A DNA stretch of 64,000 bases from Streptomyces canus (GCF_030816965.1 NZ_JAUSYQ010000002.1:2575001-2639000); one strand, 5' to 3'. Counted from the first letter of the stretch, positions 19,109 to 28,112 are shown. The notes: generated from the sequence alone by a model not told the origin. Translations and numbers: made by a program.

Positions 19109-21604
19109 CTACATCTGCCTCACGCGCAATGCGCGTCCCAGGTCGTCGAGTTGGTCGACCAGCTTGCGGCGCAGGGCGGGGATGGGGTCGGCGTCGCGCA
19201 GGCAGGCCTGGCCGAGAGCCTGGTTGTCCTCGTCGATGGCGTGGTCGGGGAACGCCCAGCGGCCGGCGGCGTCGGCGATCGCGGGGCCCCGGCGGGCGGC
19301 GAGCGCGACGGCGTCCTCGTAGTAGCGGGGCACGTACTGCCGTACGAGTTCGGTCTGTTCGGGCTGCCAGAAGCCCTGGGCGGTGGCGGTGAACAGGTAG
19401 TTGGAGAGGTGGTCGTGGGTGAACATCGCCTCCCAGGCCTGTGCCTTGGCCTCCTCGGTGGGGAGGGCGGCGCGGCAGCGGGCGGCGCCTTCCTGGCCGG
19501 TGGCCGAGGGGTCGCGTTCCAGTTCGGCTGCGATCGCGGTCTCGTCGGTGGCGCCGAGGACGGCGAGGCGGGCGAGGACGCGCCAGCGCAGTTCGGGGTC
19601 GAGTTCGGGGCCGCCGGGGACGGTGCCGTCGGCGAGCCAGGCGGCGATGGTGTCGGGCTGGGAGGTGACGTTGATGCAGTGGCGGACGGCGATCAGGCGC
19701 AGGCCGGGGTTGTCGCCGTCCTCGGTGCGGCGGATGAGGTCGCGGCAGAGGGAGGCGAGGGTGGCGAGGGCGGCGGGGCGCTGTTCGGGGGTGACGTAGC
19801 GGTCGGCGACGTAGGTGGAGGCGAAGGCGAGGACGCCCTGGACGAGGGCGAGGTCGGTCTCGTGCGGGAGGTGGGCGCGGGCCGCCTCCAGATAGGCGGT
19901 GGGCGGGAGTTCGCCGTCGCGGACGGCGTCCCTGAGGGCGTTCCAGACGACCGCGCGGGTCAGCGGCGAGGGCAGGCCGGAGAGGCTCTCGGTGACCGCT
20001 TTGAAGGACTCGTTGTCGAAGCGGACCTTGGCGTAGGTGAGGTCGCCGTCGTTGAGCAGCAGGAGGGTGGGGCGCTTGCCGATGGGCAGCGGGCTCTGGG
20101 AGTCGGTCTGGGGGACGTCGAGGTCGAGGCGCTCGCGCAGGACGAGGTGGCGGCCCTCGTCGGCGACGTCCTGGTCGTAGAGGCCGACGGCGATGCGGTG
20201 CGGGCGGCTGCCCTTGTGCTCGACCTGGAGGGTGTACGTGCCTTCCTCGCCGCGGGTGACGGTCGGCCTGAGGGTGTCGACGCCGGTGGTGCGCAGCCAG
20301 GCGTCGGCCCAGGCGTGGACGTCGCGTTCGGTGGCGGAGGCGAGGGAGTCGATGAAGTCGGTGAGGGTGGCGTTGGCGAACTTGTGGCGGGTGAAGTGGG
20401 TGTTGATGCCGGCGAGGAAGTCCTTCTCGCCGAGCCAGGTCACCAGCTGCCGGAGTGCGGAGGCGCCCTTGGCGTAGGAGATGCCGTCGAAGTTGAGGAG
20501 GGCCGAGGCGGTGTCGTTGACTTCCTCGGGGGCGACGGGGTGGGTGGAGGGGCGCTGGTCGGCGTCGTAGCCCCAGCCCTTGCGCATGACGCCGAAGTCG
20601 ACCCAGGTGTCGGTGAAGCGGGTGGCTTCGGTGAGGGTCTGGTAGCCCATGTACTCGGCGAAGGACTCGTTCAGCCAGATGTCGTCCCACCAGCGCAGGG
20701 TGACGAGGTCGCCGAACCACATGTGGGCCATTTCGTGGGCGATGACCATGGCGCGGGTCTGGCGTTCGGTGTCGGTGACGGCGGAGCGGTAGACGAACTC
20801 GTCGCGGAAGGTGACGAGGCCGGGGTTCTCCATGGCGCCGGCGTTGAACTCTGGGACGAACGCCTGGTCGTAGGAGTCGAAGGGGTAGGGCTCCTCGAAC
20901 TTCTCGTGGTAGCGGTCGTAGCACTGCCGGGTGATCTCGAAGAGTTCGTCGGCGTCCGGGTCGAGGTAGGGCGCGAGGGAACGGCGGCAGTGGATGCCGA
21001 AGGGCAGGCCGCGGTGTTCGGTGCGCACGGAGTGCCAGGGGCCGGCGGCGACGGCGACGAGGTAGGTGGAGATCAGGGGGGTGGGGGCGGCCTGCCAGAG
21101 GCCCTCGCCGAGGTCGGAGGTGATGCCGTTGGCGAGGACGGTCCAGTCCTCGGGGGCCTTCACGGACAGGTCGAAGACGGCCTTGAGGTCGGGTTGGTCG
21201 AAGGCGGCGAAGACGCGCTGCACGTCGTCCATGAACAGTTGGGTGTAGACGTAGGTCTCGCCGTCGGTGGGGTCGGTGAAGCGGTGCATGCCCTCGCCGG
21301 TGCGGGAGTACCGCATGACGGCGTCGATGCGCAGTTCGTGCTCACCGGCGGTCAGGCCCTTGAGGGGCAGCCGGTTGTCCTCGAGGGTCTCCGGGTCGAG
21401 GGGGCGGCCGTCGAGGGTGGCTTCGCGCAGTTCGGCCGGCTTGAGCTCGACAAAGGTGTCCGCTTCGGCGCGCGCCGTGAACCGGACGACGGTCCGGGAC
21501 TCGAAGGTCTCGTCGCCGGTGGTGAGGTCGAGCGCGATGGTGTAACGGTCAACGTCGAGGAGCTTGGCACGGGTCTGCGCTTCGTCGCGCGTCAGTACGG
21601 ACAT
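19109..21604 (-). CDS. pepN: Aminopeptidase N (M1 family)
   Basis: An 831-residue zinc aminopeptidase that removes N-terminal residues from peptides. The M1 motifs are present: GAMENPGLVTF (substrate N-terminus recognition) followed by VIAHEMAHMWFGDLVT and WLNESFAEYMG, giving the HEXXH-(18)-E zinc site near residue 285. The C-terminal ERAP1-like helical domain is complete and ends in ALRVRQM. Start: ATG at 21604 (MSVLTRDEAQTRAKLLDVDRY); an ATG nine bases upstream (21613) would give MSCMSVL. Neither has a strong Shine-Dalgarno sequence. Cytoplasmic, no signal peptide. The gene is monocistronic as far as can be seen. Confidence 0.96.
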   Translation of the reverse strand: MSVLTRDEAQTRAKLLDVDRYTIALDLTTGDETFESRTVVRFTARAEADTFVELKPAELREATLDGRPLDPETLEDNRLPLKGLTAGEHELRIDAVMRYSRTGEGMHRFTDPTDGETYVYTQLFMDDVQRVFAAFDQPDLKAVFDLSVKAPEDWTVLANGITSDLGEGLWQAAPTPLISTYLVAVAAGPWHSVRTEHRGLPFGIHCRRSLAPYLDPDADELFEITRQCYDRYHEKFEEPYPFDSYDQAFVPEFNAGAMENPGLVTFRDEFVYRSAVTDTERQTRAMVIAHEMAHMWFGDLVTLRWWDDIWLNESFAEYMGYQTLTEATRFTDTWVDFGVMRKGWGYDADQRPSTHPVAPEEVNDTASALLNFDGISYAKGASALRQLVTWLGEKDFLAGINTHFTRHKFANATLTDFIDSLASATERDVHAWADAWLRTTGVDTLRPTVTRGEEGTYTLQVEHKGSRPHRIAVGLYDQDVADEGRHLVLRERLDLDVPQTDSQSPLPIGKRPTLLLLNDGDLTYAKVRFDNESFKAVTESLSGLPSPLTRAVVWNALRDAVRDGELPPTAYLEAARAHLPHETDLALVQGVLAFASTYVADRYVTPEQRPAALATLASLCRDLIRRTEDGDNPGLRLIAVRHCINVTSQPDTIAAWLADGTVPGGPELDPELRWRVLARLAVLGATDETAIAAELERDPSATGQEGAARCRAALPTEEAKAQAWEAMFTHDHLSNYLFTATAQGFWQPEQTELVRQYVPRYYEDAVALAARRGPAIADAAGRWAFPDHAIDEDNQALGQACLRDADPIPALRRKLVDQLDDLGRALRVRQM

Positions 21605-21660
21605 GCAGGACATGCTGCCTGATGGCACGGGCAACTCACAGAGGCGGATCGGTACACGCC

Positions 21661-22215
21661 TTATGTCCGGTCCTGTTCGAGCTCCCCGGTGCGCGCCCCT
21701 TGTCCGCGCTGCACCGGCACCCGGGCGTCCGGGTGGGGCAGGAGCCTGCGGGCGGCGTTCTCCTCGTCGTTCGCGCCGTGGTCCTTGACGAGAGCGCGTA
21801 GCTCCCGCACCTCGTGTTCGAGGGCGAGGTGGCGCCGGTGGGCGTCGAAGAGGTAGCGGACCTTGGTGCGCAGGGCCCATGGGTCGATGGGTTTCATCAC
21901 GAGGTCGGCGACGCCGAGGGCGAAGGCGGTGGAGGTCAGTTCGTGGTCGGCGCCGAAACCGGTGAGCAGGACGACGGGGATGTGCTGGGTCTGCTCCAGG
22001 CGCCGCATGTACCGGACCACGTCGAGGCCGCTGACGCCGGGCATCCGCACGTCGAGGAGCAGGAGGCCGACCTGGCCCCGGAGCACCTGCTTGAGGGCCT
22101 CGTCCCCGCTGGTGGCGCGGCCGAGCCGATAGCCCAGCGGTGCCAGGGCACTCTCCAGGGCGTAGAGGGTGTCCTCGTGGTCGTCGACGATGAGGATCTT
22201 GGCATCCGAAGGCAT
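21661..22215 (-). CDS. Single-domain response regulator with C-terminal coiled tail
   Basis: A 184-residue protein. Residues about 6-120 are a CheY-like receiver: ILIVDDHEDT (acidic pair), LLLLDVRMPG (phosphoacceptor Asp), LLTGFG (Thr), and LVMKPID (Lys). The last ~60 residues are a basic/acidic helix (LALEHEVRELRALVKDHG) and a low-complexity tail without a DNA-binding domain. It probably acts by protein contact, as in phosphorelays feeding PP2C phosphatases or histidine kinases in streptomycetes; no partner is next to it. ATG 22215 has GGAGGGACGTC just upstream on its strand. Confidence 0.88.
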   Translation of the reverse strand: MPSDAKILIVDDHEDTLYALESALAPLGYRLGRATSGDEALKQVLRGQVGLLLLDVRMPGVSGLDVVRYMRRLEQTQHIPVVLLTGFGADHELTSTAFALGVADLVMKPIDPWALRTKVRYLFDAHRRHLALEHEVRELRALVKDHGANDEENAARRLLPHPDARVPVQRGQGARTGELEQDRT

Positions 22216-22353
22216 GGCCCGACGTCCCTCCCTCGCGGACAGCCAGCCTACGCCCGCGTCCTGACGCGGAGTGCTCGCGGGCTGACAAGGAGTGCACAGC
22301 GCAGCATGCCGCGTGCGGGCCGCCGTGTCACCTCCCCGGGGCGTCGGTCGAGG

Positions 22354-22704
22354 TCAATTGGCCAGTGGGGTGGAGCCGTTCACGGTGTCCTCGGCGATGC
22401 GCTCGTGGTGTCTGATCACCTCGGCGATGATGAAATTCAGGAACTTCTCAGCGAAGGCCGGGTCGAGTTTGGCGTTCTCGGCGAGGGTGCGCAGCCGTTC
22501 GATCTGGCGGGCCTCGCGGGCCGGGTCGGCGGGCGGCAGCTGGTGGCGGGCCTTGAGGTGGCCGACCTGCTGGGTGGCCTTGAAGCGCTCGGCGAGCATA
22601 TGGACGACGGCCGCGTCGATGTTGTCGATGCTGTCCCGCAGCCGGGCGAGCTCCTCGCGGACGGCGGGGTCGACGTCACCGGATCCGGTGTTGCTGGTGG
22701 TCAT
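22354..22704 (-). CDS. Chorismate mutase (AroQ class)
   Basis: A 116-residue all-helical AroQ-type chorismate mutase (chorismate to prephenate, first step to Phe and Tyr). The three-helix pattern is visible: LARLRDSIDNIDAAVVHMLAERFKA, QQVGHLKARHQLPPADPAREAR, and the last helix EKFLNFIIAEVIRHHERI, with the catalytic Arg and Lys positions present. The length matches monofunctional secondary-fold enzymes. The frame is open far upstream through the minisatellite, but that extension is repeat-encoded and is not credible. ATG 22704 was chosen as the family start; it has no good Shine-Dalgarno sequence. No signal peptide, so cytoplasmic. Confidence 0.93.
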   Translation of the reverse strand: MTTSNTGSGDVDPAVREELARLRDSIDNIDAAVVHMLAERFKATQQVGHLKARHQLPPADPAREARQIERLRTLAENAKLDPAFAEKFLNFIIAEVIRHHERIAEDTVNGSTPLAN

Positions 22705-22752
22705 GGGCGACAACCCTACGGGCGCGGGGTCAGCAAATCGTAGGCGGACTGC

Positions 22753-23459
22753 CCGACCGGCAGCGCGGATGGCCGGGTCCTCGCTGGACCGGCCGACCGG
22801 CAGTACGGGGTGGTCAGGGCCAAGGCAGACCTCCCGACCGGCAGTACGGGTGGTCAGGTCCTCACCGGACCGGCCGACCGGCAGCACGGGGTGGTCAGGG
22901 CCAAGGCAGACCTCCCGACCGGCAGTACGGGTGGTCAGGTCCTCACCGGACCGGCCGACCGGCAGCACGGGGTGGTCAGGGCCAAGGCAGACCTCCCGAC
23001 CGGCAGCACGGGTGGTCAGGTCCTCACCGGACCGGCCGACCGGCAGCACGGGGTGGTCAGGGCCAAGGCAGACCTCCCGACCGGCAGTACGGGTGGTCAG
23101 GTCCTCGCCGGACCGGCCAGCAGCACGGGCGACCAGGTTTTTCAGCGGACCGGCCGACCAGCAACACGGACGATCAGACCCCAGCAGACCGACCCGCCCA
23201 GCACCACATATGCTCAGACCCCCAGCAGACCGACCCGCCCAGCACCACATATGCTCAGACCCCCAGCAGACCAGCCCGACCAGCAACGCGGGCGACCAGA
23301 TCCTCAGCGGACCGGCCCGACCGGCAACACGGGCGGCCAGGCCCACGGCGGGAACCGACCCGACCAGCACCACAGACGATCAGACCCCAGCAGATCAGCC
23401 CGACCAGGAACCTCGGCACCCACTCCTCAGCCGACCGACCCGCTCAGCGACCTGAACGA
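22753..23459. repeat. Minisatellite of about 40/41-bp units between chorismate mutase and the AraC gene
   Basis: About 707 bp with about 18 degenerate tandem units. Most begin with CCGACCGGCAG or CCGACCCG followed by a GGTCAG-like part. From 22793 to about 23116 the array is nearly perfect and its real period is 81 bp (a 41- plus a 40-bp unit): the string CAAGGCAGAC recurs at 22821, 22902, 22983 and 23064. A second near-perfect pair with a 41-bp period starts at 23181 and 23222 and contains CATATG. Downstream units are more diverged. Since 81 is divisible by three, several long reading frames stay open across it; none has coding features. No spacers of CRISPR type and no mobile-element genes are present. 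Confidence 0.85.
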
Positions 23460-24332
23460 TCAGATCCGCGGCGGATCGTCCGGATCCGGGACCTGGTTGC
23501 TCCAGCCGCCGGGGACGGTCCGGCTCTCCTGGGCGCGGAAGCGGATCGGGGGCATGCCGACGCGGCGGGTGAACAGGCGGGAGAAGTAGGCGGGGTCGTC
23601 GTAGCCGACGCGGCGGGCGATCGAGGCGACGGGGAGTTCGGTGGCGGCGAGGAGTTCCTTGGCGCGGCCCAGGCGGATGCCGAGGAGGTAGTCCTTGGGG
23701 CTGCAGCCGGCGCCCCGGCGGACGGCGGTGCGCAGTTCGGCGAGGGTCATGCCGTGCCGGGTGGCGTGGTCGGCGACCGACATCGGTTTGAAGGCGTCGC
23801 GGGCGAGGGCCTTGAGGACCGGGTCGCCGTCGGGGGCGAGGTCGGCGCGGGCGCGGCGCAGGGCGACGAGGAGTTCGTGGACGGCGGCGCCGGTCTCCAC
23901 CTCCAGGAGGGGGTTGTCGCGGCGGGCGGCCCGTGCGATACGGGCGATCACCGCACGGGGGCCGGTGGCGTCGGACAGGGGCACGACGGGGCGGTCCGGT
24001 TCGATGTAGCCGAGTTCGGTGTACGTAGCGGTGGCGGGGCCGGTGAAGCCGACGAAGCCCTCGTCCCAGCCGGCCCCCGGGTCCGGCGCGTAGTGGTGCG
24101 GGACACCGGGTGTCAGCCACAGCAGCGCGGGCGCGGTGACTGTCCTGCGCCGGCCGTCGGGAGTCTCGTACCACCCGGTGCCGGTGCTGATGACGACGGC
24201 GACGTGGCTGTCGAGGGTGCGGGGACCGACGGTGGGCAGCGGGCCGTACTGGAGTCCGACCCCGAGGCAGACCAGGCCCAGACGGTGATGGACAGGGCTG
24301 GGCGTGAAGAACCGCATCCAGGTGTGGTACAT
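23460..24332 (-). CDS. AraC-family transcriptional regulator
   Basis: A 290-residue regulator with an N-terminal cupin-like arm and a C-terminal AraC DNA-binding domain (about residues 175-270). The domain shows PKDYLLGIRLGRAKELLAATELPVASIARRVGYDDPAYFSRLFTRRVGMPP, the usual second HTH pattern. The start ATG 24332 has AAGGAGCGCG upstream, a good ribosome-binding site. It is divergent from the beta-galactosidase gene, 84 bp apart, so it probably controls that gene in response to a sugar, although the effector is unknown. The stop codon lies at the end of the minisatellite. Confidence 0.9.
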   Translation of the reverse strand: MYHTWMRFFTPSPVHHRLGLVCLGVGLQYGPLPTVGPRTLDSHVAVVISTGTGWYETPDGRRRTVTAPALLWLTPGVPHHYAPDPGAGWDEGFVGFTGPATATYTELGYIEPDRPVVPLSDATGPRAVIARIARAARRDNPLLEVETGAAVHELLVALRRARADLAPDGDPVLKALARDAFKPMSVADHATRHGMTLAELRTAVRRGAGCSPKDYLLGIRLGRAKELLAATELPVASIARRVGYDDPAYFSRLFTRRVGMPPIRFRAQESRTVPGGWSNQVPDPDDPPRI

Positions 24333-24416
24333 CGCGCTCCTTGCCTGCGCTTCGGTCCAAGCAGCGACGATCTTTGTCCATGGACCTGGCCGCCGCCAGT
24401 CGTGAGGGTGGAGCCT

Positions 24417-26186
24417 ATGAGCGAGTTCACGGTGGGTGGAACCGATTTCCTGCTGGACGGACGGCCGGTGTGGCTGCTGTCCGGCGCGCTGCACTACTTC
24501 CGCGTGCACGAGGCACAGTGGGGGCACCGGCTGGCGATGCTGCGGGCGATGGGCCTCAACTGCGTGGAGACGTACGTGCCGTGGAACCTGCACGAGCCGC
24601 ACCCGGGTGACTTCCGGGACGTGGAGGCGCTGGGCCGGTTCCTGGACGCGGCCGGGGAGGCGGGGCTGTGGGCGATCGTCCGCCCGGGCCCCTACATCTG
24701 CGCGGAGTGGGAGAACGGCGGTCTGCCGCACTGGCTGAAGGGTCACGCGCGCACGAGCGACGAGGTGTATCTGGGGCAGGTGGAGCGCTGGTTCCGGCGG
24801 CTGCTGCCCCAGGTCGTGGAGCGGCAGATCGACCGCGGCGGCCCGGTGATCATGGTCCAGGCGGAGAACGAGTACGGCAGTTACGGCTCGGATGCGGCGT
24901 ATCTGCTGCGGCTGACCGAGCTGCTGCGCTCGCAGGGCGTCACGGTCCCGCTGTTCACCTCGGACGGCCCCGAGGACCACATGCTCACCGGCGGCTCGGT
25001 CCCCGGTGTCCTCGCCACGGTCAACTTCGGCTCCGACGCGCGGACGGCTTTCGAGGCGCTGCGCCGCTACCGCCCGGACGGCCCGCTGATGTGCATGGAG
25101 TTCTGGTGCGGCTGGTTCGAGCACTGGGGCGGTGAGCACGTCGTACGGGACGCCGGGGACGCGGCCGCGGCGCTGCGGGAGATTCTGGAGTGCGGCGCCT
25201 CGGTGAACCTCTACATGGCGCACGGGGGCACGAACTTCGCGGGCTGGGCGGGCGCCAACCGGGGCGGGGGCGCGCTGCACGACGGTCCGCTGGAGCCGGA
25301 CGTGACGTCGTACGACTACGACGCGCCGATCGACGAGTACGGCAGGCCGACGGAGAAGTTCTGGCGTTTCCGTGAGGTGCTGGCGCAGTACGGTCCGGTG
25401 GCCGACCTGCCGCCCGCGCCCGCGGTGCTGGAGGCGGGCGCTGACGTGAACCTGTCCAAGTGGGCGTCCCTGTCCGCCGTACTGGAGGAGCGCGGCGGAC
25501 CGCTCCACGAGGGCCCGGTCCCGCCGACCTTCGAGGAGCTGGACGTCGACCGGGGGCTCGTGCGGTACGAGGTGACCGTGCCGGGGCCGCGGCAGCCGTA
25601 TCCGCTGACCGCGCGGGGGCTGCGGGATCTCGCGGTGGTGTACGTCGACGGGGAGCGGGCCGGGGTGCTCACCGAGGAGGACGGCCGGCTCAAGGAGCCG
25701 GTCGCGGGGCACGCGCGCGTGGAGCTGTGGGTGGAGTCGCTGGGGCGGGTCAACTACGGGCCCCGGAGCGGGGAGGCCAAGGGGATCACCGGGGGGCTCC
25801 TGCACGAGCGGCAGTTCCTGCACGGGGTACGGGCGCGGGGACTGCGGCTGGACGCGCTGGACTCCGTGACCGGGATCGGCTTCCGGAAGGTCCCGGGGGG
25901 AGGCTCGCCAGGGCTGTACCGGGGTGAGGTGTCCGTGCGGGGCGCCGGGGACGCGGTGCTGGAGCTGCCGGGCTGGACCCGGGGGTTCGTGTGGGTGAAC
26001 GGCTTCAACCTCGGCCGGTACTGGTCGGCGGGCCCGCAGCGGACGCTGTACGTGCCCGGCCCTGTGCTGCGGGAGGGCGGCAACGACGTGTGGGTGCTGG
26101 AGCTGGAGGAGGCACCGGCGAACGGGACCGTGCTCCGGCTCCGTGCGCCCGGTTCGACCCACGAGAATCCGCTCACGACCTCGTAG
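24417..26186 (+). CDS. Beta-galactosidase, glycoside hydrolase family 35
   Basis: A 589-residue GH35 enzyme that hydrolyses beta-galactosides. The GH35 opening is visible (FLLDGRPVWLLSGALHYFRVHEAQWGHRL), then YVPWNLHEPHPGDF. The acid/base Glu lies in MVQAENEYGSYG and the nucleophile Glu in MCMEFWCGWFEHWGG. The C-terminal galactose-binding beta-sandwich parts follow (GFVWVNGFNLGRYW). No signal peptide, so it is cytoplasmic. ATG 24417 has GTGGAG nearby. Downstream sits the metallopeptidase gene on the same strand after 37 bp; the divergent AraC gene is the likely regulator. Confidence 0.93.
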   Translation: MSEFTVGGTDFLLDGRPVWLLSGALHYFRVHEAQWGHRLAMLRAMGLNCVETYVPWNLHEPHPGDFRDVEALGRFLDAAGEAGLWAIVRPGPYICAEWENGGLPHWLKGHARTSDEVYLGQVERWFRRLLPQVVERQIDRGGPVIMVQAENEYGSYGSDAAYLLRLTELLRSQGVTVPLFTSDGPEDHMLTGGSVPGVLATVNFGSDARTAFEALRRYRPDGPLMCMEFWCGWFEHWGGEHVVRDAGDAAAALREILECGASVNLYMAHGGTNFAGWAGANRGGGALHDGPLEPDVTSYDYDAPIDEYGRPTEKFWRFREVLAQYGPVADLPPAPAVLEAGADVNLSKWASLSAVLEERGGPLHEGPVPPTFEELDVDRGLVRYEVTVPGPRQPYPLTARGLRDLAVVYVDGERAGVLTEEDGRLKEPVAGHARVELWVESLGRVNYGPRSGEAKGITGGLLHERQFLHGVRARGLRLDALDSVTGIGFRKVPGGGSPGLYRGEVSVRGAGDAVLELPGWTRGFVWVNGFNLGRYWSAGPQRTLYVPGPVLREGGNDVWVLELEEAPANGTVLRLRAPGSTHENPLTTS

Positions 26187-26223
26187 AGTGGAATCGGGTT
26201 CAGGGCGTCTTGGGGGTACGGGC

Positions 26224-27105
26224 GTGACGAACGACGGACCGGTCCAGCACGGCTACCCGCACCTGGAGACGGTGCGGGCGTCGATCAACGCGCTCTACAA
26301 ACGGCTCTCCTACGACACCGTCCAGACGTTCGCGACGAGTGTGGCGCCGGTGGACGTGGCGTTCTGCGACACCGACGATCTCTATCTCGGCGCGCAGCGG
26401 GTGGCCCGGGAGCTGGTGCGGCACTACCGGCTGCCGGACGCCCGGCTCGTGGTCAGCTTCCGGGAGATGACCCATGCGGCGAACGTCGAACTCACCGCGG
26501 GCCCCGAGTACTTCGTCGAGCTGAACGACCGTTTCCGCACGCATCGGCGGGACATCGGCGCGGCGCTGGCCCACGAGGTCATGCACGTGTATCTGCACCG
26601 GCTGGATCTCTCCTTCCCGGGGGTGCGCGAGAACGAGATCCTCACGGACACGGCGGCGACGTATCTGGGGGCGGGGTGGCTCCTGCTGGACGCGTACCGG
26701 GAGGACGCGGCGTCGTCGCAGAAACTGGGGTATCTCACGCCGGAGGAGTTCGGGTACGTGCTGGCGAAGCGGTCGCTGGTGTTCGGGGAGGATCCCTCGG
26801 TGTGGTTCACCAGTGCGCAGGCGTACACGGCGTATGTGAAGGGGATGGCGCAGGCCCGCCAGGACTCCGAGCAACCGCCCCTCACAGCGGCGGGCTGGGC
26901 GGGCCGGCGCCGCTACGCTCGAGACCGCCGCCACGCGCCCGGCCCTCAGCCGGGAGTCCCCTACACCTTCACCCCGGACGGCCCCGGGCGCCTGCGGGTG
27001 TCGTTTCCCTGTCCCACCTGCCATCAGCGGATCCGGGTGCCGGTCCGGGGGCGGGTGCGGGCGCGGTGTGCCTTGTGCCGGACGGTTCTGGAGTGTGACA
27101 CGTAG
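26224..27105 (+). CDS. Zinc-peptidase-like protein with C-terminal zinc ribbon
   Basis: A 293-residue protein I cannot place in a named family. It has an HEVMHVYLHR motif (about residues 119-128), an HEXXH zinc site, followed by ENEILTDTAATYLGAGW, which could supply the third ligand, as in small zincins. The C-terminus has two CxxC pairs (CPTCHQ and CALCRT) that look like a zinc ribbon. No signal peptide or membrane helix is seen. GTG 26224 follows the galactosidase gene by 37 bp and is preceded by GGGGTACGGGC. Proteolytic activity is inferred from the motif only; the substrate is unknown. Confidence 0.7.
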   Translation: MTNDGPVQHGYPHLETVRASINALYKRLSYDTVQTFATSVAPVDVAFCDTDDLYLGAQRVARELVRHYRLPDARLVVSFREMTHAANVELTAGPEYFVELNDRFRTHRRDIGAALAHEVMHVYLHRLDLSFPGVRENEILTDTAATYLGAGWLLLDAYREDAASSQKLGYLTPEEFGYVLAKRSLVFGEDPSVWFTSAQAYTAYVKGMAQARQDSEQPPLTAAGWAGRRRYARDRRHAPGPQPGVPYTFTPDGPGRLRVSFPCPTCHQRIRVPVRGRVRARCALCRTVLECDT

Positions 27106-27120
27106 GGGTGGCAGGCCCGG

Positions 27121-28026
27121 TCACGCCCCGTACACCGGGCCCGGCGCCTCCGCCTCGCCGAGCAGCTTCAGGGTCGCTTCACCCGCCTCCGCGGGGGCCC
27201 ACCGCGCCCCCTTGTCGGCGGTCGGGCCGGGCCTCCAGCCCTCCATCACGGTGATGCGGCCGCCCTCCGCCTCGAAGACCCTGCCCGTCACTCCCGCGCT
27301 CGCCTCGGAGCCCAGCCAGACCACCAGCGGTGACACGTTCTCCGGGGCCATCACGTCGAAGCCGTCGGTCGGGGCGGCCATCGTGTCGGCGAACGTCTGC
27401 TCCGTCATCCTCGTCCGGGCCGCGGGGGCGATCGCGTTGACCTGGACGCCGTAGCGGGCGAGCTCGGCCGCCGCGACCAGGGTGAGGCCGACGATTCCGG
27501 CCTTCGCGGCGCTGTAGTTGCCCTGTCCGACCGAGCCCAACAGGCCTGCTCCGCTGCTGGTGTTGATGATGCGGGCGGTCGGGGTGCGTCCCGCCTTCGC
27601 CTCCGTCCGCCAGTGTGCCGCCGCGTGCTTCAGCGGCAGGAAGTGGCCCTTCAGGTGGACCCGAGTCACCGCGTCCCAGTCCTCCTCGTCGAGGTTCACC
27701 AGCATCCGGTCGCGCAGGAAGCCGGCGTTGTTGACGAGGGTGTCGAGGCGGCCGTACGTCTCCAGGGCCGCCCGGACGAGGGACGCGGCGCCGTCGGCCG
27801 TGGCGATGTCGCCGCCGTGGGCGACCGCCTCGCCGCCCGCCGCGCGGATCTCCTCGGCCACGAGTGAGGCGGGGCTGTCGGGACCCGGGGTGCCGTCGAG
27901 GCCGACGCCGAGGTCGTTGACGACGAGCCGTGCTCCCTCGGCGGCGAAGGCGAGGGCGTGGGCGCGGCCGAGACCGCGGCCCGCGCCGGTGACGACGACG
28001 ACCCGGCCGTCGCAGATTCCGGTCAT
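27121..28026 (-). CDS. SDR-family dehydrogenase, 17beta-HSD4-like (Rv3548c-like)
   Basis: A 301-residue short-chain dehydrogenase. The cofactor motif TGAGRGLGRAHALAFAAEGA is at residues 12-31, NNAGFLRDRML near 95, the catalytic Ser region NTSSGAGLLGS, and YSAAKAGIV with Tyr and Lys. Its length and sequence pattern fit the 3-hydroxyacyl-CoA dehydrogenases of steroid catabolism, such as the adjacent pair Rv3548c/Rv3549c in mycobacteria. The gene is downstream of the second SDR gene on the minus strand. The start ATG 28026 is preceded by four tandem 21-bp repeats, each holding an AAGGAG or AGGGAG sequence; the last one is 7 nt from the ATG and can serve as its ribosome-binding site. Confidence 0.85.
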   Translation of the reverse strand: MTGICDGRVVVVTGAGRGLGRAHALAFAAEGARLVVNDLGVGLDGTPGPDSPASLVAEEIRAAGGEAVAHGGDIATADGAASLVRAALETYGRLDTLVNNAGFLRDRMLVNLDEEDWDAVTRVHLKGHFLPLKHAAAHWRTEAKAGRTPTARIINTSSGAGLLGSVGQGNYSAAKAGIVGLTLVAAAELARYGVQVNAIAPAARTRMTEQTFADTMAAPTDGFDVMAPENVSPLVVWLGSEASAGVTGRVFEAEGGRITVMEGWRPGPTADKGARWAPAEAGEATLKLLGEAEAPGPVYGA

Positions 28027-28028
28027 CT

Positions 28029-28112
28029 CACGTCTCCTTGTCGATGGTGCACGTCTCCCTGTTGATGGTTCACGTCTCCCTGTTGACGGTTGACGTCTCC
28101 TTGTTGACGGTT
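28029..28112 (-). repeat. Four tandem 21-bp repeats carrying Shine-Dalgarno sequences
   Basis: The period is exactly 21 bp (starts at 28029, 28050, 28071 and 28092 on the + strand). Read on the minus strand each unit has the form ACC(G/A)TCAACA(A/G)GGAGACGT, so each contains a good ribosome-binding sequence. The upstream SDR gene ends inside the array (stop 28070-28072), and the first unit nearest to 28026 serves the downstream SDR start. Because 21 is divisible by three, copy-number change keeps the upstream gene in frame and alters its C-terminal seven-residue pattern (VNKETST / VNRET). Confidence 0.9.

Noticed and set aside
18599..21622. 1007-residue frame antisense to pepN and the decarboxylase
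   Set aside because: Low-complexity Gly/Val/Glu pattern of an antisense shadow; the two minus-strand enzymes have complete motifs.
22354..23373. Long minus-strand frame extending chorismate mutase to 339 residues
   Set aside because: The added part is encoded by the minisatellite, has no Shine-Dalgarno-supported start and no family match; the enzyme domain starts at 22704.
22753..23459. Possible CRISPR array
   Set aside because: The units are tandem with no unique spacers of constant length, the period is 40/41 bp throughout, and no cas genes are in the window.
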